The position numbers were made by a program, and so were the translations under genes. Positions 7,155 through 16,922 of a stretch of DNA of 64,000 nt are shown here, one piece after another. The notes beneath the pieces are model-generated. The model had not been told where the DNA came from, searched no databases, and was given only the letters and a program-made list of their open reading frames with translations. Source of the stretch: CAIYUC01 sp963682005 (GTDB lineage: Bacteria > Bacteroidota > Bacteroidia > Bacteroidales > FEN-979); NCBI GenBank assembly GCA_963682005.1, contig OY820914.1:992001-1056000 (forward strand). Reading direction: 5' to 3'. The stretch's first letter is position 1, and each line of letters opens with the position of its first letter.

Positions 7155-10100
7155 ATGAAACTTGGCTTACAAGTTTGCTTGGTTCTCTTCCATATAGCCC
7201 TATGCTCCTTAGCGAACAATGATCCTGGTATTATAAAGCCATCATCATCTGCTTTCATTGAAAACAAAGGACAGGTCATTGACCAGAACAATAAGCCCAA
7301 CGCAGCAGTTCTATATTTGCTGAATACACCGGGGATGAATGTGCAGCTACGCAGGAACGGGTTTTCATATGACCTCTATTCTGTTGAAAAGTCAAAGGTC
7401 AAAAGTCAAAAGTCAAACGAAGGTTTTTCTTTGCAAGATAAAACATCCCGCATGGCGGATCGCGGATCGCGCATCCCGGATCCCGCATCCCGTATCGCGT
7501 TCCATCGCCTCGATTTCGACCTTGCCGGCACAGACCCCGCCTGCCAGATCATTACCTCAGAACCGTCATCTGATTACCTGAACTACTACACTACCGGGAC
7601 GCCGGTCGAAGGGATTACCAATGTTCATTCCTTTAAGACGGTTACGTATAAGAACATCTATCCGGGTATCGATCTTGAATTTCTATCTGATCCGAAATCC
7701 GGGTTCAAATACAATTTTATAGTTCATCCGGGAGGGAGACTTAATGATATCAGGATTCGGATATCCGGAACGGATCCGGAGTGTACCACGAAAGGTTCGC
7801 TTCTTTTAAAAAACACAATAGGCACAGTAGAAGAATCTATTCCCAACAGTTCATATCTGACGGGAGAAAAGGACTTCAATGTTATATGCCGTTTCCGTAA
7901 GATTGGAAATGATTTATATGGATTCGAAGTGAAGCCAGAAGTTCCAGGGAATTCAACCCTGGTGATTGATCCCATTCCCGGCCGCATATGGGCTACTTAT
8001 TATGGCGGTGAGGGGTATGAAACTGCAGGGGGTCTCAGCCTGGATCAGGATGGAAACATTTTAATGATCCTTTCCACAAGTTCTTTAACCAATATTGCAA
8101 CAGCAGGAACCTATCTTGGAACGTATCAGGGTGGATCGAGGGATGCTGCCCTGGCGAAATTCACTCCTTCGGGAAGCAGGCTCTGGGGAACCTATTTCGG
8201 CGGTGAAAACCTTGATTTCAATTATGAGCTGGCTATTGATAATTCAAATTCAGTATATATGGTTGGGTTGACCCAGTCACAAACGAATATCGCATCACCA
8301 GGGGCGTTCCAGACTTCCTATGGCGGTATGGAAGACGGCTTAATTGCAAAATTCAATACGAACGGATTTCGCGAATGGTCAACCTTTTATGGAGGCGACG
8401 GCGACGAAATATGTTATGGATGCGCTCTTGATAATTCAGGGAATCTTTATGTTTGCGGTCAAACGAATTCCACCTCCGGAATTGCGACACCGGGTTCTTT
8501 CAAATCTGTCTTTACCGGTAATCCAAATGAATCTAACGACGGCTTTCTTGTTAAATTCACACCGGATGGTACCCGGGTTTGGGCCACCTATTATGGAGGG
8601 ATCTATGGTGATCCTGCCTTTAATTGCAGTACTGATCCGGCAGGCAATATCATAATCGCAGGGGGTACCGGATCCGCTGATAATATTGCCACGGTCGGCG
8701 CTTACCAGACTGTTCTTGCGAATGATCCGGGTGTTGGAGTTCACGACGGATATCTTGTAAAATTCAACAGTGCGGGGGAGCGATTGTGGGGAACCTATTT
8801 CGGCGGCGAGATGGATGAAGATATTCAATTTGTTAAGACATCAATACCCGGCGATATCTTCTTTGATGGGTTTACTAAGTCTGCTACCAACATTGCAAGT
8901 CCCGGATGTTTTCAACCAACGCTTCACAGCTCAAGAGATGGCTTTTTCGCGAGATTTAATTCGGATGGACAGCGTATATGGTCTACATATTATGGGGGAT
9001 CATCTGAAGACTATCCATTTCCCATTGCAATTGATGACAGTTCATATATTTATTTTACTGGGGAAACCTATTCCCCCGAGGATATTTCCTCCCCGGGGGC
9101 CTATCAAACAAATTTATCTGCCATATACGATGGATTTCTTGTTAAATTCAACCAGGAGGGACAACGTATCTGGGGAACCTATTATGGTGACAACTCCGGT
9201 TTCGCAGGTTGTGTGACAACTGGAGATACACTTTACCTGTGTGGAAGCACAACATCGCCAACTAACATTTCCACCCCCGGTTCATTTCAGCCCAGCATGA
9301 ATGGTCCCGGGGATGCATTTCTTGTCAAATTTGTTGACTGCGAATCCCCGGACACAGTCGTCCAGATTGTCGGGCCGGCATCCATCTGCCAGAATTCAAC
9401 CGGAAATGTTTTTACAATTGCTCCCATCCCATTAGCCACGGGTTATGTGTGGAGCGTTTCACCCGGTCTGACGATAACCGGCGGTCAGAACTCAACATCG
9501 GTCACAGTGAGCGCCGGTTCCTCAATTGGAACAGCCTCCATCACTGTTTATGGTACCAATGACTGTTCTCCGGGGAGGGATAAATCCAAAACTATTTCGG
9601 TTATCCCGCGACCAGTCCCCGTCATCACCGGAACTACCACATGCAATGCAGGATCATCCTACACCTACTCAACGGAAACTGGAAAAACCCACTATGTCTG
9701 GACCTATTCTCCCGGCGGAACCCTGGTTTCGGGCGGCAGCGATACAGATCCCACCATCCAGATCCAATGGAACACGGCAGGTCCCCAGTGGGTGCGTGTG
9801 AATTATATTGATGATAACGGGTGCTCTGCGGTAACGCCGACCCAGTTGGATATCAATGTCACCACCACCGTCACCATTGACTTTGCGGCACCCGATACGG
9901 TTTGCGTCGGGTCCCCGGTAAATGTCACCAACCTGTCGCAGGGCGGATCAAACTATTACTGGACCTTCTGCTCAGGCGGCGCCAATAACGACCCCACAGG
10001 TTTGAATATCGGGAACCCGGGAGGATTGATGAGCATACCCACCTATTTAACGCTCGTTAAGCAGGGAAATGACTGTTTCTCATTCATCAGTTGCCAGGGC

Positions 10101-12554
10101 GTCGGGGTGGTTCGTTATTTCCACGGGTCGAGCTTTGCCAATAATCCCGTAAGCTGGACGAACCTGGGGACCTTCGGCATGATCGCATTCAGCGAGGAGG
10201 GAATCCAGGTGAAGAATGACAATGGCAACTGGTACGGGTTTGTTTGCAGCATGTCGACCATCATCCGGCTGGATTTCGGAGCATCTCTCTGGAACACCCC
10301 GACGGCGGTGAACATCATCCCTTCACCGGTTTTCGTGATGGCGCATGGAATGGTCATCACCAAGGAAGGAGATACATGGCTGGGGTTCGTTGGTTGTTCG
10401 TTGGATCAGAAACTGTTCCGGCTGAACTTCGGGACCAGCCTGGCGAACATTCCCGGAATAACGGATTTCGGAAATGTCGGCGGTGTTTTGACGGGACCGG
10501 GAGCCATATGCCTGGTTCAGGAAAACAGCAACTGGAGCGCCCTGTTGCTGGCAGGATCGAATACCCTGGCCCGGCTCGATTTCGGCCCTTCCCTGTTAAA
10601 TGCGCCGACCGGGGTGAATCTTGGCAACCCCGGGGGGTTCAATCTTTCCCTTGGACTGACATTGCTTCGTGACTGCGAAACAACCACAGGCTATTGGGTG
10701 AACTACCTTGTTCCCGGGCAACTTGGCAAGCTGACCTTTCCTGCAGGGATCTATGGTCCGGTCACGGGGACTGTTCTCGGGGATATCGGGAACCTGTTGC
10801 GGCCGCACAGCTTCTCGGAGATCTTCCGCCAGAACGACACCCTGTTCGCTTACATCTCGAACCGTGACAACGGAACACTGACCAGGCTGACCTTCCCTCC
10901 CTGCACCAGCGCTTCCATCCCCTCTTCAAGCCTGTTCAACCCTCCTTTATTTTCCTATGATCAGCCCGGCACATACAACATCCACCTGATCGTGGACGAA
11001 GGATTATCCTCCATGGTCAGCATGTGCAAGCAGGTCACAGTAATGGATCCGCAGATTGTAACCCTTGGAAATGACCGTTCCATCTGTCCCGGCGACAGCA
11101 CTGTTCTCGATGCAGGGGCCGGGTTTACAGGCTACCTCTGGTCCACCGGTGCAATGACCCGAATGATCACGGTGCATGCAGCCGGAACCTATTCTGTCAC
11201 CGGAACCCGTTGGGGATGCTCCACCAGCGACACGGTTGTCGTTTCGTTGTTCCCGACCCCACAGGTCAACCTTGGCCCCGATACCACCGTCTGCCAGGGT
11301 CAGACCCACACCTTTGATGCCGGTCCGTGCACCGGTTGCACCTACCAGTGGGATAACCTCACCACCGGCCAGATGAACATCGGATCGGGACAGACCTACA
11401 CGACCGGCCAGGCCGGTCAATACATGGCCACGATCCAGGATGGGCATGGTTGCCTGAGCAAGGATACCGCGACCCTGTCCGTCATACCGGGCGATACCGT
11501 TAGGGTCACCGTTTCCGCTTCCGCCAACCCCGTCTGTGAAGGAGCATTGGTAACATTCACAGCAGCAGCCATCAACGGCGGATCAACCCCGCATTATCAA
11601 TGGATTGTTAACGGAAACCCGTTCGGCCCCGATCTATCCTCCATCATCTATTCTCCATCCTCGGGCGACTCGATCAGATGCATACTGACATCGAATGAAA
11701 TTTGTGTCACAAACAATCCAGCATCCAGCATCCAGCATCAGATGGTTGTCCTGACAACACCCTCCGTCACCTTCACTGCCTGCTTTGATACCATCACGAC
11801 AACAAATGCAAAACCCTTTAAACTCAAAGGCGGGATTCCCCTGGGAGGAACGTATTCCGGGACCGGCGTAATTAATGGTATTTACTACCCGTCTGTCGCC
11901 GGCACAGGCAATCACCAGATCAACTATTCCTATACCAATGCCGCCCTTTGCGCAGCCACAGCCCATTCAACAATTCATCAAGTCAACAATTCAACAATTG
12001 CCTGCGGAAGTACCCTCACCGACATCCGCGACAACAAGACCTATCCGACCGTTGTAATCGGAAGTCAATGCTGGTTCACAACTGATCTGAATTACGGGAA
12101 TGTGATTTCTCCCGGTCAGCATCAGCGCGACAATTGTATTCCCGAACGATATAAAAATCCCGCATCCGGCATCCCGCATCCCGCATCCTTCTACCAATGG
12201 GACGAACTCATGCAGTACGCCGAAACAGAAGGCCAGCAGGGCCTTTGCCCGCCCGGATGGCATGTGCCATCTGAAAGTGACTGGGATATTCTCTTTGCCA
12301 ACTTTGGGAACAATGCCTTTGCAGGCGCCCCGCTGAAGTATGACGGGTACTCCGGATTCAATGCAGAACTGGGCGGCGCAGGACTGTTCAACAGGAACTG
12401 GTATTTTGACGGCTTCGCTACGCTGTTCTGGTCTTCGACGGCTCATGGTACTGATAAAGCCTGGGCGCATGGATTGAATGACTATGATCCGAGTGTGGCG
12501 GCCTATCCGGCGTTTAGATCGAATGCATTTCCGGTAAGGTGCATGAAAGATTAG
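7155..12554 (+). CDS. 1799-residue secreted SBBP beta-propeller / Ig-like / FISUMP surface protein
   Basis: A signal peptide (residues 1-21) precedes a conserved N-terminal module (about 32-270, beginning SAFIENKGQV) that commonly precedes SBBP propellers. At about 280-735 seven propeller repeats each carry a W(A/G/S)T(Y/F)(Y/F)GG motif. Ig/PKD-like segments follow, then a second repeat region (about 930-1235) with LDFGxSLxN motifs, then more Ig-like domains. The last 160 residues are a FISUMP domain (DIRDNKTYPTVVIGSQCW ... GLCPPGWHVPS ... FPVRCMKD). No T9SS sorting domain is present. Five short repeat words are translated in frame: AAGTCAA-type at 7387-7418, GCATCCC-type at 7444-7500, CCAGCAT at 11717-11740, CAACAATT at 11965-12000 and GCATCCC again at 12157-12188. 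They give low-complexity peptides such as RIPDPASRI and NPASGIPHPAS. The stop TAG abuts GGTGAGCT octamers. A cell-surface or matrix role is inferred. Confidence 0.85.
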   Translation: MKLGLQVCLVLFHIALCSLANNDPGIIKPSSSAFIENKGQVIDQNNKPNAAVLYLLNTPGMNVQLRRNGFSYDLYSVEKSKVKSQKSNEGFSLQDKTSRMADRGSRIPDPASRIAFHRLDFDLAGTDPACQIITSEPSSDYLNYYTTGTPVEGITNVHSFKTVTYKNIYPGIDLEFLSDPKSGFKYNFIVHPGGRLNDIRIRISGTDPECTTKGSLLLKNTIGTVEESIPNSSYLTGEKDFNVICRFRKIGNDLYGFEVKPEVPGNSTLVIDPIPGRIWATYYGGEGYETAGGLSLDQDGNILMILSTSSLTNIATAGTYLGTYQGGSRDAALAKFTPSGSRLWGTYFGGENLDFNYELAIDNSNSVYMVGLTQSQTNIASPGAFQTSYGGMEDGLIAKFNTNGFREWSTFYGGDGDEICYGCALDNSGNLYVCGQTNSTSGIATPGSFKSVFTGNPNESNDGFLVKFTPDGTRVWATYYGGIYGDPAFNCSTDPAGNIIIAGGTGSADNIATVGAYQTVLANDPGVGVHDGYLVKFNSAGERLWGTYFGGEMDEDIQFVKTSIPGDIFFDGFTKSATNIASPGCFQPTLHSSRDGFFARFNSDGQRIWSTYYGGSSEDYPFPIAIDDSSYIYFTGETYSPEDISSPGAYQTNLSAIYDGFLVKFNQEGQRIWGTYYGDNSGFAGCVTTGDTLYLCGSTTSPTNISTPGSFQPSMNGPGDAFLVKFVDCESPDTVVQIVGPASICQNSTGNVFTIAPIPLATGYVWSVSPGLTITGGQNSTSVTVSAGSSIGTASITVYGTNDCSPGRDKSKTISVIPRPVPVITGTTTCNAGSSYTYSTETGKTHYVWTYSPGGTLVSGGSDTDPTIQIQWNTAGPQWVRVNYIDDNGCSAVTPTQLDINVTTTVTIDFAAPDTVCVGSPVNVTNLSQGGSNYYWTFCSGGANNDPTGLNIGNPGGLMSIPTYLTLVKQGNDCFSFISCQGVGVVRYFHGSSFANNPVSWTNLGTFGMIAFSEEGIQVKNDNGNWYGFVCSMSTIIRLDFGASLWNTPTAVNIIPSPVFVMAHGMVITKEGDTWLGFVGCSLDQKLFRLNFGTSLANIPGITDFGNVGGVLTGPGAICLVQENSNWSALLLAGSNTLARLDFGPSLLNAPTGVNLGNPGGFNLSLGLTLLRDCETTTGYWVNYLVPGQLGKLTFPAGIYGPVTGTVLGDIGNLLRPHSFSEIFRQNDTLFAYISNRDNGTLTRLTFPPCTSASIPSSSLFNPPLFSYDQPGTYNIHLIVDEGLSSMVSMCKQVTVMDPQIVTLGNDRSICPGDSTVLDAGAGFTGYLWSTGAMTRMITVHAAGTYSVTGTRWGCSTSDTVVVSLFPTPQVNLGPDTTVCQGQTHTFDAGPCTGCTYQWDNLTTGQMNIGSGQTYTTGQAGQYMATIQDGHGCLSKDTATLSVIPGDTVRVTVSASANPVCEGALVTFTAAAINGGSTPHYQWIVNGNPFGPDLSSIIYSPSSGDSIRCILTSNEICVTNNPASSIQHQMVVLTTPSVTFTACFDTITTTNAKPFKLKGGIPLGGTYSGTGVINGIYYPSVAGTGNHQINYSYTNAALCAATAHSTIHQVNNSTIACGSTLTDIRDNKTYPTVVIGSQCWFTTDLNYGNVISPGQHQRDNCIPERYKNPASGIPHPASFYQWDELMQYAETEGQQGLCPPGWHVPSESDWDILFANFGNNAFAGAPLKYDGYSGFNAELGGAGLFNRNWYFDGFATLFWSSTAHGTDKAWAHGLNDYDPSVAAYPAFRSNAFPVRCMKD

Positions 12555-12866
12555 GTGGTGAGCTGGTGAACTGGTGAGTTGGTGAGTTAAGTATTGTGTG
12601 GCCCTGTGACTTTGTGACCTCTGTGGTAAAAAAACAGAACACAGATAACACTGATCGCCTTTGGCGAACGCGGGTCTTCACTGATCTGGATCATCCCCAC
12701 CTGCCATGCCTTCGGCAGGTAAACCAGCGGACAGGCGTTTTATCCGTGTTCTCTTTTCCTGATCCGGAATTCGTCAGTAATCTATCCTCCATCCTCTATC
12801 CTCCATTTTCCGACCTCTGACCTCTGACCTCCGACCTCCGACTTCCGACTTCCGACTTCCGGCATC
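12555..12866. repeat. Gene-free stretch of short tandem-repeat words
   Basis: GGTGAGCT/GGTGAACT octamers (12555-12592) start at the stop of the giant gene. They are followed by CTGTGAC/TTTGTGAC and ACACAGATAACACTGATC words (12600-12700), a CACCTGCC...GGCAGGT hairpin (12700-12722), TCTATCCTCCA words (12781-12806), and seven heptads grading from CTCTGAC through CTCCGAC to TTCCGAC (12815-12866). No gene is supported here. Confidence 0.8.
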
Positions 12867-12918
12867 ATAATATCAAAGCATTTCTTTCGTTAACATATAA
12901 CCACTGAAATTTCCCGCA

Positions 12919-13707
12919 ATGATCTACCGGCAAATCCTGCCTTCATATCCGTTAAATGAATTCGTCGACAGCATTTATTACCTGAAAGGCGATATGGGAC
13001 AATCGGGAAAGAAGATCCTGCCTGATTACAAAACGGACCTGATCTTCCTTTTCGATTCGAACATGACTGGTTATACGGATCCGGAAAAGGTCTTTTCCAT
13101 TTCAACGGGGATTATCAATGGATTCCGGCATGTACCGCTCCATTTTAAATACAACGGAAATGCGGAGATGGTCGGGATCAGGTTCCTTCCGTACGGATTT
13201 ACTCAATTGTTTGGAATACCCCCGAAGGAATTGAAAAACTTCCCCCACGTCTCCGATGTATTGGATCAGCGTCAGTACCGGGAGATCATGGAACGGCTGG
13301 GCTACCAGCCGGACCCGATGAGCAAACTGGGCATCATCGCCCGGTGGCTGCTGGACGTATTGGATCGCTCACATATCCAAACCAGCCTTGCCATAAAAGC
13401 TGTTCACAGGATCGCATCCACCAAAGGGATCGTTCCGCTCAATGTGGTTTGCAACAATTCGCCAAGCGAATACAAGCAGCTTCAGCGCTTCTGTCACAAC
13501 AGCATGGATATCTCCCCGAAATCCTACGCCCGGATGGTCCGTTTCGAGCATCTTCATAATTCCATCCTTACCCTCGGTAAACCCGACTGGATGGACTTGG
13601 TGGCCGATTTCGAATTTACCGACCAGTCGCACCTGATCCGGGAGATCAAGCAGTTCACGGGACTCACTCCGAAAGCATTTCTCGCCGAAATTGATTCGTT
13701 TATTTAA
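12919..13707 (+). CDS. AraC-family transcriptional regulator
   Basis: 262 residues. The N-terminal part (about 1-150: MIYRQILPSYPLNEFVDSIY ... GKKILPDYKTDLIFLF ... VGIRFLPYGFTQLFGIP) matches the effector-type domain found before AraC helix-turn-helix regions in many Bacteroidota. The C-terminal 100 residues hold the two helix-turn-helix units, best seen in the second: FEFTDQSHLIREIKQFTG followed by LTPKAFL, where FTDQSHLIREFK..G.TP is the family signature. The first unit (about 165-215) is degenerate. The gene stands alone, 185 bases upstream of a TonB-dependent receptor-like gene on the same strand, which makes that gene a plausible but unproven target. The intergenic region contains a dispersed palindromic repeat. 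Confidence 0.85.
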   Translation: MIYRQILPSYPLNEFVDSIYYLKGDMGQSGKKILPDYKTDLIFLFDSNMTGYTDPEKVFSISTGIINGFRHVPLHFKYNGNAEMVGIRFLPYGFTQLFGIPPKELKNFPHVSDVLDQRQYREIMERLGYQPDPMSKLGIIARWLLDVLDRSHIQTSLAIKAVHRIASTKGIVPLNVVCNNSPSEYKQLQRFCHNSMDISPKSYARMVRFEHLHNSILTLGKPDWMDLVADFEFTDQSHLIREIKQFTGLTPKAFLAEIDSFI

Positions 13708-13732
13708 CGCGATGCGATTTATTACATGGATT

Positions 13733-13816
13733 CCAGTCATGCTGAGCAGCTTAGCCCTGAGCCTGTCGAAGGGAAGTCGAAGCACGCTCATTTCTCGACT
13801 CCGCTCGAAATGACCA
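13733..13816. repeat. Dispersed palindromic repeat (GTCATgcTGAGC ... GCTCgaAATGAC)
   Basis: The outer arms GTCAT..GAGC and GCTC..ATGAC are complementary. The interior contains CCTGTCGAAGGGAAGTCGAAG words. It lies between the AraC-like gene and the receptor gene. Confidence 0.65.
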
Positions 13817-13891
13817 GGGCTTGTCCGGTTTTTACAATTTTTTCTTCTCCCCTTCAATGATTTTTGCAGGATAAATCCCAAAATCTGAAAT

Positions 13892-16243
13892 ATGAAGCGA
13901 ATCATGGTGTTTTTATTCACAACAATTCAATTGATTTCATTGGAAGATCTCTATTCCCAGACACCTGTCCAGGTTGTCAGGGGAAAAGTGATCGACGCCG
14001 GGGCAAAGACCGGCCTGCCAGGAGCCAATGTCGTGATCCCGGGAACAGATCCGCTGCTCGGGGCCATTGCCAATGCAACCGGGGAGTTCAGGATTGCCAA
14101 CGTCCCGGTCGGACGGCACTCCGTGAAGATCACATTCATGGGTTACAAGCCGGTGATCCTGCCGGAAATCATGGTCAGCTCGGGAAAGGAAACCGTTATC
14201 ACCGTTGAACTTGAGGAGATGGCTGTGATGGCAAAGGAGATCGAGATAAAAGCCGCTGTAGAAAAAGACAAGCCGGTCAACACGATGGCCATGGTAAGCG
14301 CCCGCTCGTTCAATGTTGATGAAAGCCGCCGGTATGCCGGTTCTGCAGATGACCCCATGCGGGCCGTTTCGAATTTCGCCGGTGTGGCCGGGAGCGCCGA
14401 CGTGAATTCCAACCAGATCGTCATCCGCGGTAATTCTCCGAAAGGACTGCTCTGGCGTGTCGATGGAGCCGACATCCCGAATCCGAATCATTATGCTTAC
14501 GTGGGAAGTTCCGGCGGCGGGATAACGATGTTCAGCAGCCAGGTGCTCAGCAATTCCGACTTTTACACCGCCGCTTTTCCGGCAGAATTCGGGAACGCAC
14601 TTTCCGGCGTCTTCGACATGCGCTTCAGGAACGGCAATAACATGAAAAGGGAATATGCTTTCCAGGTCGGCATCCAGGGTATCGATCTTTCGGCGGAAGG
14701 ACCGTTCGTTAAAGAAAAGCCCTCCTCATATCTCTTCAACTACCGGTATTCCATCCTCGCATTCCTGCAATACATTGATCCCTCCATGAAAAACAAGATC
14801 CCGCAGTACCAGGATCTTTCCTTTAAGCTGAACTTCCCGACAAAGAAGGCCGGCGTTTTTTCTTTGACCGGCATCGGGGGTATTTCACGTTCAACCTTCA
14901 CCCCGGAAATGGACAGCACGCAATGGGAAACCCTGGAGGACCGCACCAAATCGACCCTGAACAACAACATGGGCGCACTTTCCCTTGCACACCGCATCGC
15001 CCTCAGCCGGAATACCATGATGAGCTCATACATATCCGGCACTTATAGCGATATCTATTACGACAACAACTTTATCGACTCTTCCTACCTGATCGTTCCG
15101 CAGGAGAATGTGAAACATAAGAATTACCGGTTTACATTCGGATCGCTGGTCAATCACAAATTCGGGTCACGTCATACCAACAGATCCGGGGTCGTATATT
15201 CATCCATGTTTTACAACCTCGATATCAGCGCACGGAATCCGTTCACAGGGATCTTTTCCCAGTATGACGAAGGAAAGGGAAACACCGGGTTGCTACAGGC
15301 TTTCAGCGAATCGAAGATCGCCGTCACCAATTCCCTGGACCTGAATGCCGGTATCCATTTCCAGTATTTCATCCTGAACGATCATTATTCCCTTGAGCCT
15401 CGGCTTGCCCTGCGCTGGCAGTTCGCCCGGAAACATGCACTGAGCTTCGGTTACGGGATGCATTCACAGCTTGAGGATGTCGGCGTTTACCTGGCGGAGA
15501 TCCATGTGGAAGATGCACCCACCATTGAGCCGAACCGCAATCTGAACTTCAGTCGTGCACAGCATTTTGTTATGGGATATGATTACCAGGTCAGGAATGA
15601 TATGCGCTTCAAGCTTGAGACCTATTACCAGTATCTCTATGATGTACCTGTAATTCCCGGAAGCTATTTTTCACTGATCAATACCGAAGGCTGGTACTCT
15701 AACGACACCCTTGTGAACAAGGGGACAGGAAGGAATGCCGGGATCGACCTTACATTCGAAAAATTCCTGACAAATCAATATTATTACCTTGTCACCATAT
15801 CACTGTTTGATTCCAGATACAAAGGAGGTGATGGCATTGAGCGCAGCAGCCGTTTCAATTCCAATTATGTGCTGAACATCCTCTGCGGTAAAGAATGGAC
15901 GATCCGGAAGAAAAACATCCTCGGGGTGAACCTGAAGGTCAACATCAATGGCGGCGAATATTATGTTCCGATCGACCTTTCATCCTCAATTGCACAGCAC
16001 CAGGAAGTCCTGGATGGAACTGCAGCGTACACTCAGCGCCTGCCCGATTTCTATTATGTCGATCTCACGCTGACCTACCGCACAAATCACAGAAAATACA
16101 GCGGCATCTGGGCGATCCAGCTCAAGAACATGCTGAACCAGCAACCCACAACCGGGTATGTTTATAATGATTTCAACCAAACCATCGAACCCGTAAAATC
16201 AATGGGGATCATCCCGTTTATAAGTTATAAAATTGAATTTTAA
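13892..16243 (+). CDS. TonB-dependent receptor-like outer membrane protein
   Basis: 783 residues. After a signal peptide (about 1-24, ending LYSQ) comes a carboxypeptidase-regulatory-like domain (about 28-115: VRGKVIDAGAKTGLPGANV ... ANATGEFRIANVPVGRH). Next is a TonB plug domain (about 150-260: NSNQIVIRGNSPKGLLWRVD, then GGGITMFSSQVLSNSDFYT and FPAEFGNALSGVFDMRFR). The rest is beta-strand-rich with frequent aromatic strand ends, consistent with an outer-membrane barrel ending ISYKIEF. This is the layout of Bacteroidota TonB-dependent receptors, here on the short side and with no SusD partner nearby, so it is not a standard SusCD pair. The substrate is unknown. It would draw on an ExbBD-TonB system such as that at 50-53 kb. 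Confidence 0.85.
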   Translation: MKRIMVFLFTTIQLISLEDLYSQTPVQVVRGKVIDAGAKTGLPGANVVIPGTDPLLGAIANATGEFRIANVPVGRHSVKITFMGYKPVILPEIMVSSGKETVITVELEEMAVMAKEIEIKAAVEKDKPVNTMAMVSARSFNVDESRRYAGSADDPMRAVSNFAGVAGSADVNSNQIVIRGNSPKGLLWRVDGADIPNPNHYAYVGSSGGGITMFSSQVLSNSDFYTAAFPAEFGNALSGVFDMRFRNGNNMKREYAFQVGIQGIDLSAEGPFVKEKPSSYLFNYRYSILAFLQYIDPSMKNKIPQYQDLSFKLNFPTKKAGVFSLTGIGGISRSTFTPEMDSTQWETLEDRTKSTLNNNMGALSLAHRIALSRNTMMSSYISGTYSDIYYDNNFIDSSYLIVPQENVKHKNYRFTFGSLVNHKFGSRHTNRSGVVYSSMFYNLDISARNPFTGIFSQYDEGKGNTGLLQAFSESKIAVTNSLDLNAGIHFQYFILNDHYSLEPRLALRWQFARKHALSFGYGMHSQLEDVGVYLAEIHVEDAPTIEPNRNLNFSRAQHFVMGYDYQVRNDMRFKLETYYQYLYDVPVIPGSYFSLINTEGWYSNDTLVNKGTGRNAGIDLTFEKFLTNQYYYLVTISLFDSRYKGGDGIERSSRFNSNYVLNILCGKEWTIRKKNILGVNLKVNINGGEYYVPIDLSSSIAQHQEVLDGTAAYTQRLPDFYYVDLTLTYRTNHRKYSGIWAIQLKNMLNQQPTTGYVYNDFNQTIEPVKSMGIIPFISYKIEF

Positions 16244-16255
16244 TAAACCCGATGT

Positions 16256-16321
16256 AGGGACGGGTCGCGACGTAGGGACAGGTCGCGACGTAGGGACAGG
16301 TCGCGACCTGTCCCTACGTCG
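16256..16321. repeat. REP-like palindrome array downstream of the RAYT gene
   Basis: Three TAGGGACAGGTCGCGACG-type units (the first has GGGACGGG) end in a 36-base perfect palindrome at 16286-16321 centred on TCG|CGA. It overlaps the 3' end of the transposase gene at 16314 and starts about 12 bases after the stop of the receptor gene. Such units beside a RAYT gene fit a REPtron arrangement. Confidence 0.85.
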
Positions 16322-16883
16322 GATTTCGATTGAATTTATCATTTTCCCATTTCCCCGGATTATTAATTATATACCGGGATATGTTCAAATATGCGTTTTC
16401 ATCGCGGATAATGCGATCATAAAACGATCGTTGCCATTGGAATTCCGGATATCCTGCCAAATGAATTTGTTTTGAAACGGTGGTTTTATATGCCCCCATT
16501 ATTTCCGACAATGATTTGATTTTTTCCGTGGGTGTTAGTAGGGACAGGTCGCGACCTGTCCCTACGTCGCGACCCATCGCCAATTCATGGCCCGTCCCAA
16601 ATTCGCGACCTGTCCCTACAATCCCGCCCCCATCGATTTCAATGATCCCGTGAATGTGATTGGGCATCACCACAAATGCATGCAATCGAATATATTTAAA
16701 TTGTTGCGTCAACCATAACCATTGATGGTTGGCAATTTGTCCGAATTCATTCGGAATCATTTTCCCATCGGAAATTTCCCCGAAACAACAAATCATCTTG
16801 CGGACACATGAGGTAATAAAATATAATCTTTCGCTTTGGTAATTGAATCCATTTAATCTGTTTGCTTTCCGTCCTCTCCTCAT
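16314..16883 (-). CDS. RAYT: REP-associated tyrosine transposase (IS200-like, HUH family)
   Basis: 189 residues. The N-terminus has YFITSCVRKM, and the metal-binding HUH motif is VVMPNHIHGIIEI. The presumed catalytic Tyr is in WQRSFYDRIIRDENAYLNI, followed by RYIINNPGKW, the conserved end of the family. These proteins make single-strand cuts at REP palindromes. Between the HUH motif and the Tyr helix lies a low-complexity stretch of about 35 residues (VGTGREFGTGHEL, then VGTGRDLSLL) encoded by the same TAGGGACAGGTCGCGAC word that forms the palindrome array just downstream. Inside the gene, 16538-16565 is a perfect 28-base palindrome. The insert sits in a linker that is normally short and variable, so the enzyme may still work. 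The gene converges on the receptor gene. Confidence 0.85.
   Translation of the reverse strand: MRRGRKANRLNGFNYQSERLYFITSCVRKMICCFGEISDGKMIPNEFGQIANHQWLWLTQQFKYIRLHAFVVMPNHIHGIIEIDGGGIVGTGREFGTGHELAMGRDVGTGRDLSLLTPTEKIKSLSEIMGAYKTTVSKQIHLAGYPEFQWQRSFYDRIIRDENAYLNISRYIINNPGKWENDKFNRNPT
16536..16621. repeat. REP-like palindromes inside the RAYT reading frame
   Basis: 16538-16565 is a perfect 28-base palindrome (GTAGGGACAGGTCG and its complement). It is followed by degenerate half units GTCGCGACCCATCGC and TTCGCGACCTGTCCCTAC up to 16619. All are translated in frame. Confidence 0.85.
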
Positions 16884-16922
16884 CCGGGAATAATTACATT
16901 AACCGTTCTGAAGGGTCGGTCA

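Noticed and set aside
16233..16475. 80-residue plus-strand frame starting MNFNKPDVGTGRDV
   Set aside because: It overlaps the receptor end, the palindrome array and the RAYT gene on the opposite strand; its VGTGRD peptide arises because the repeat word is palindromic.
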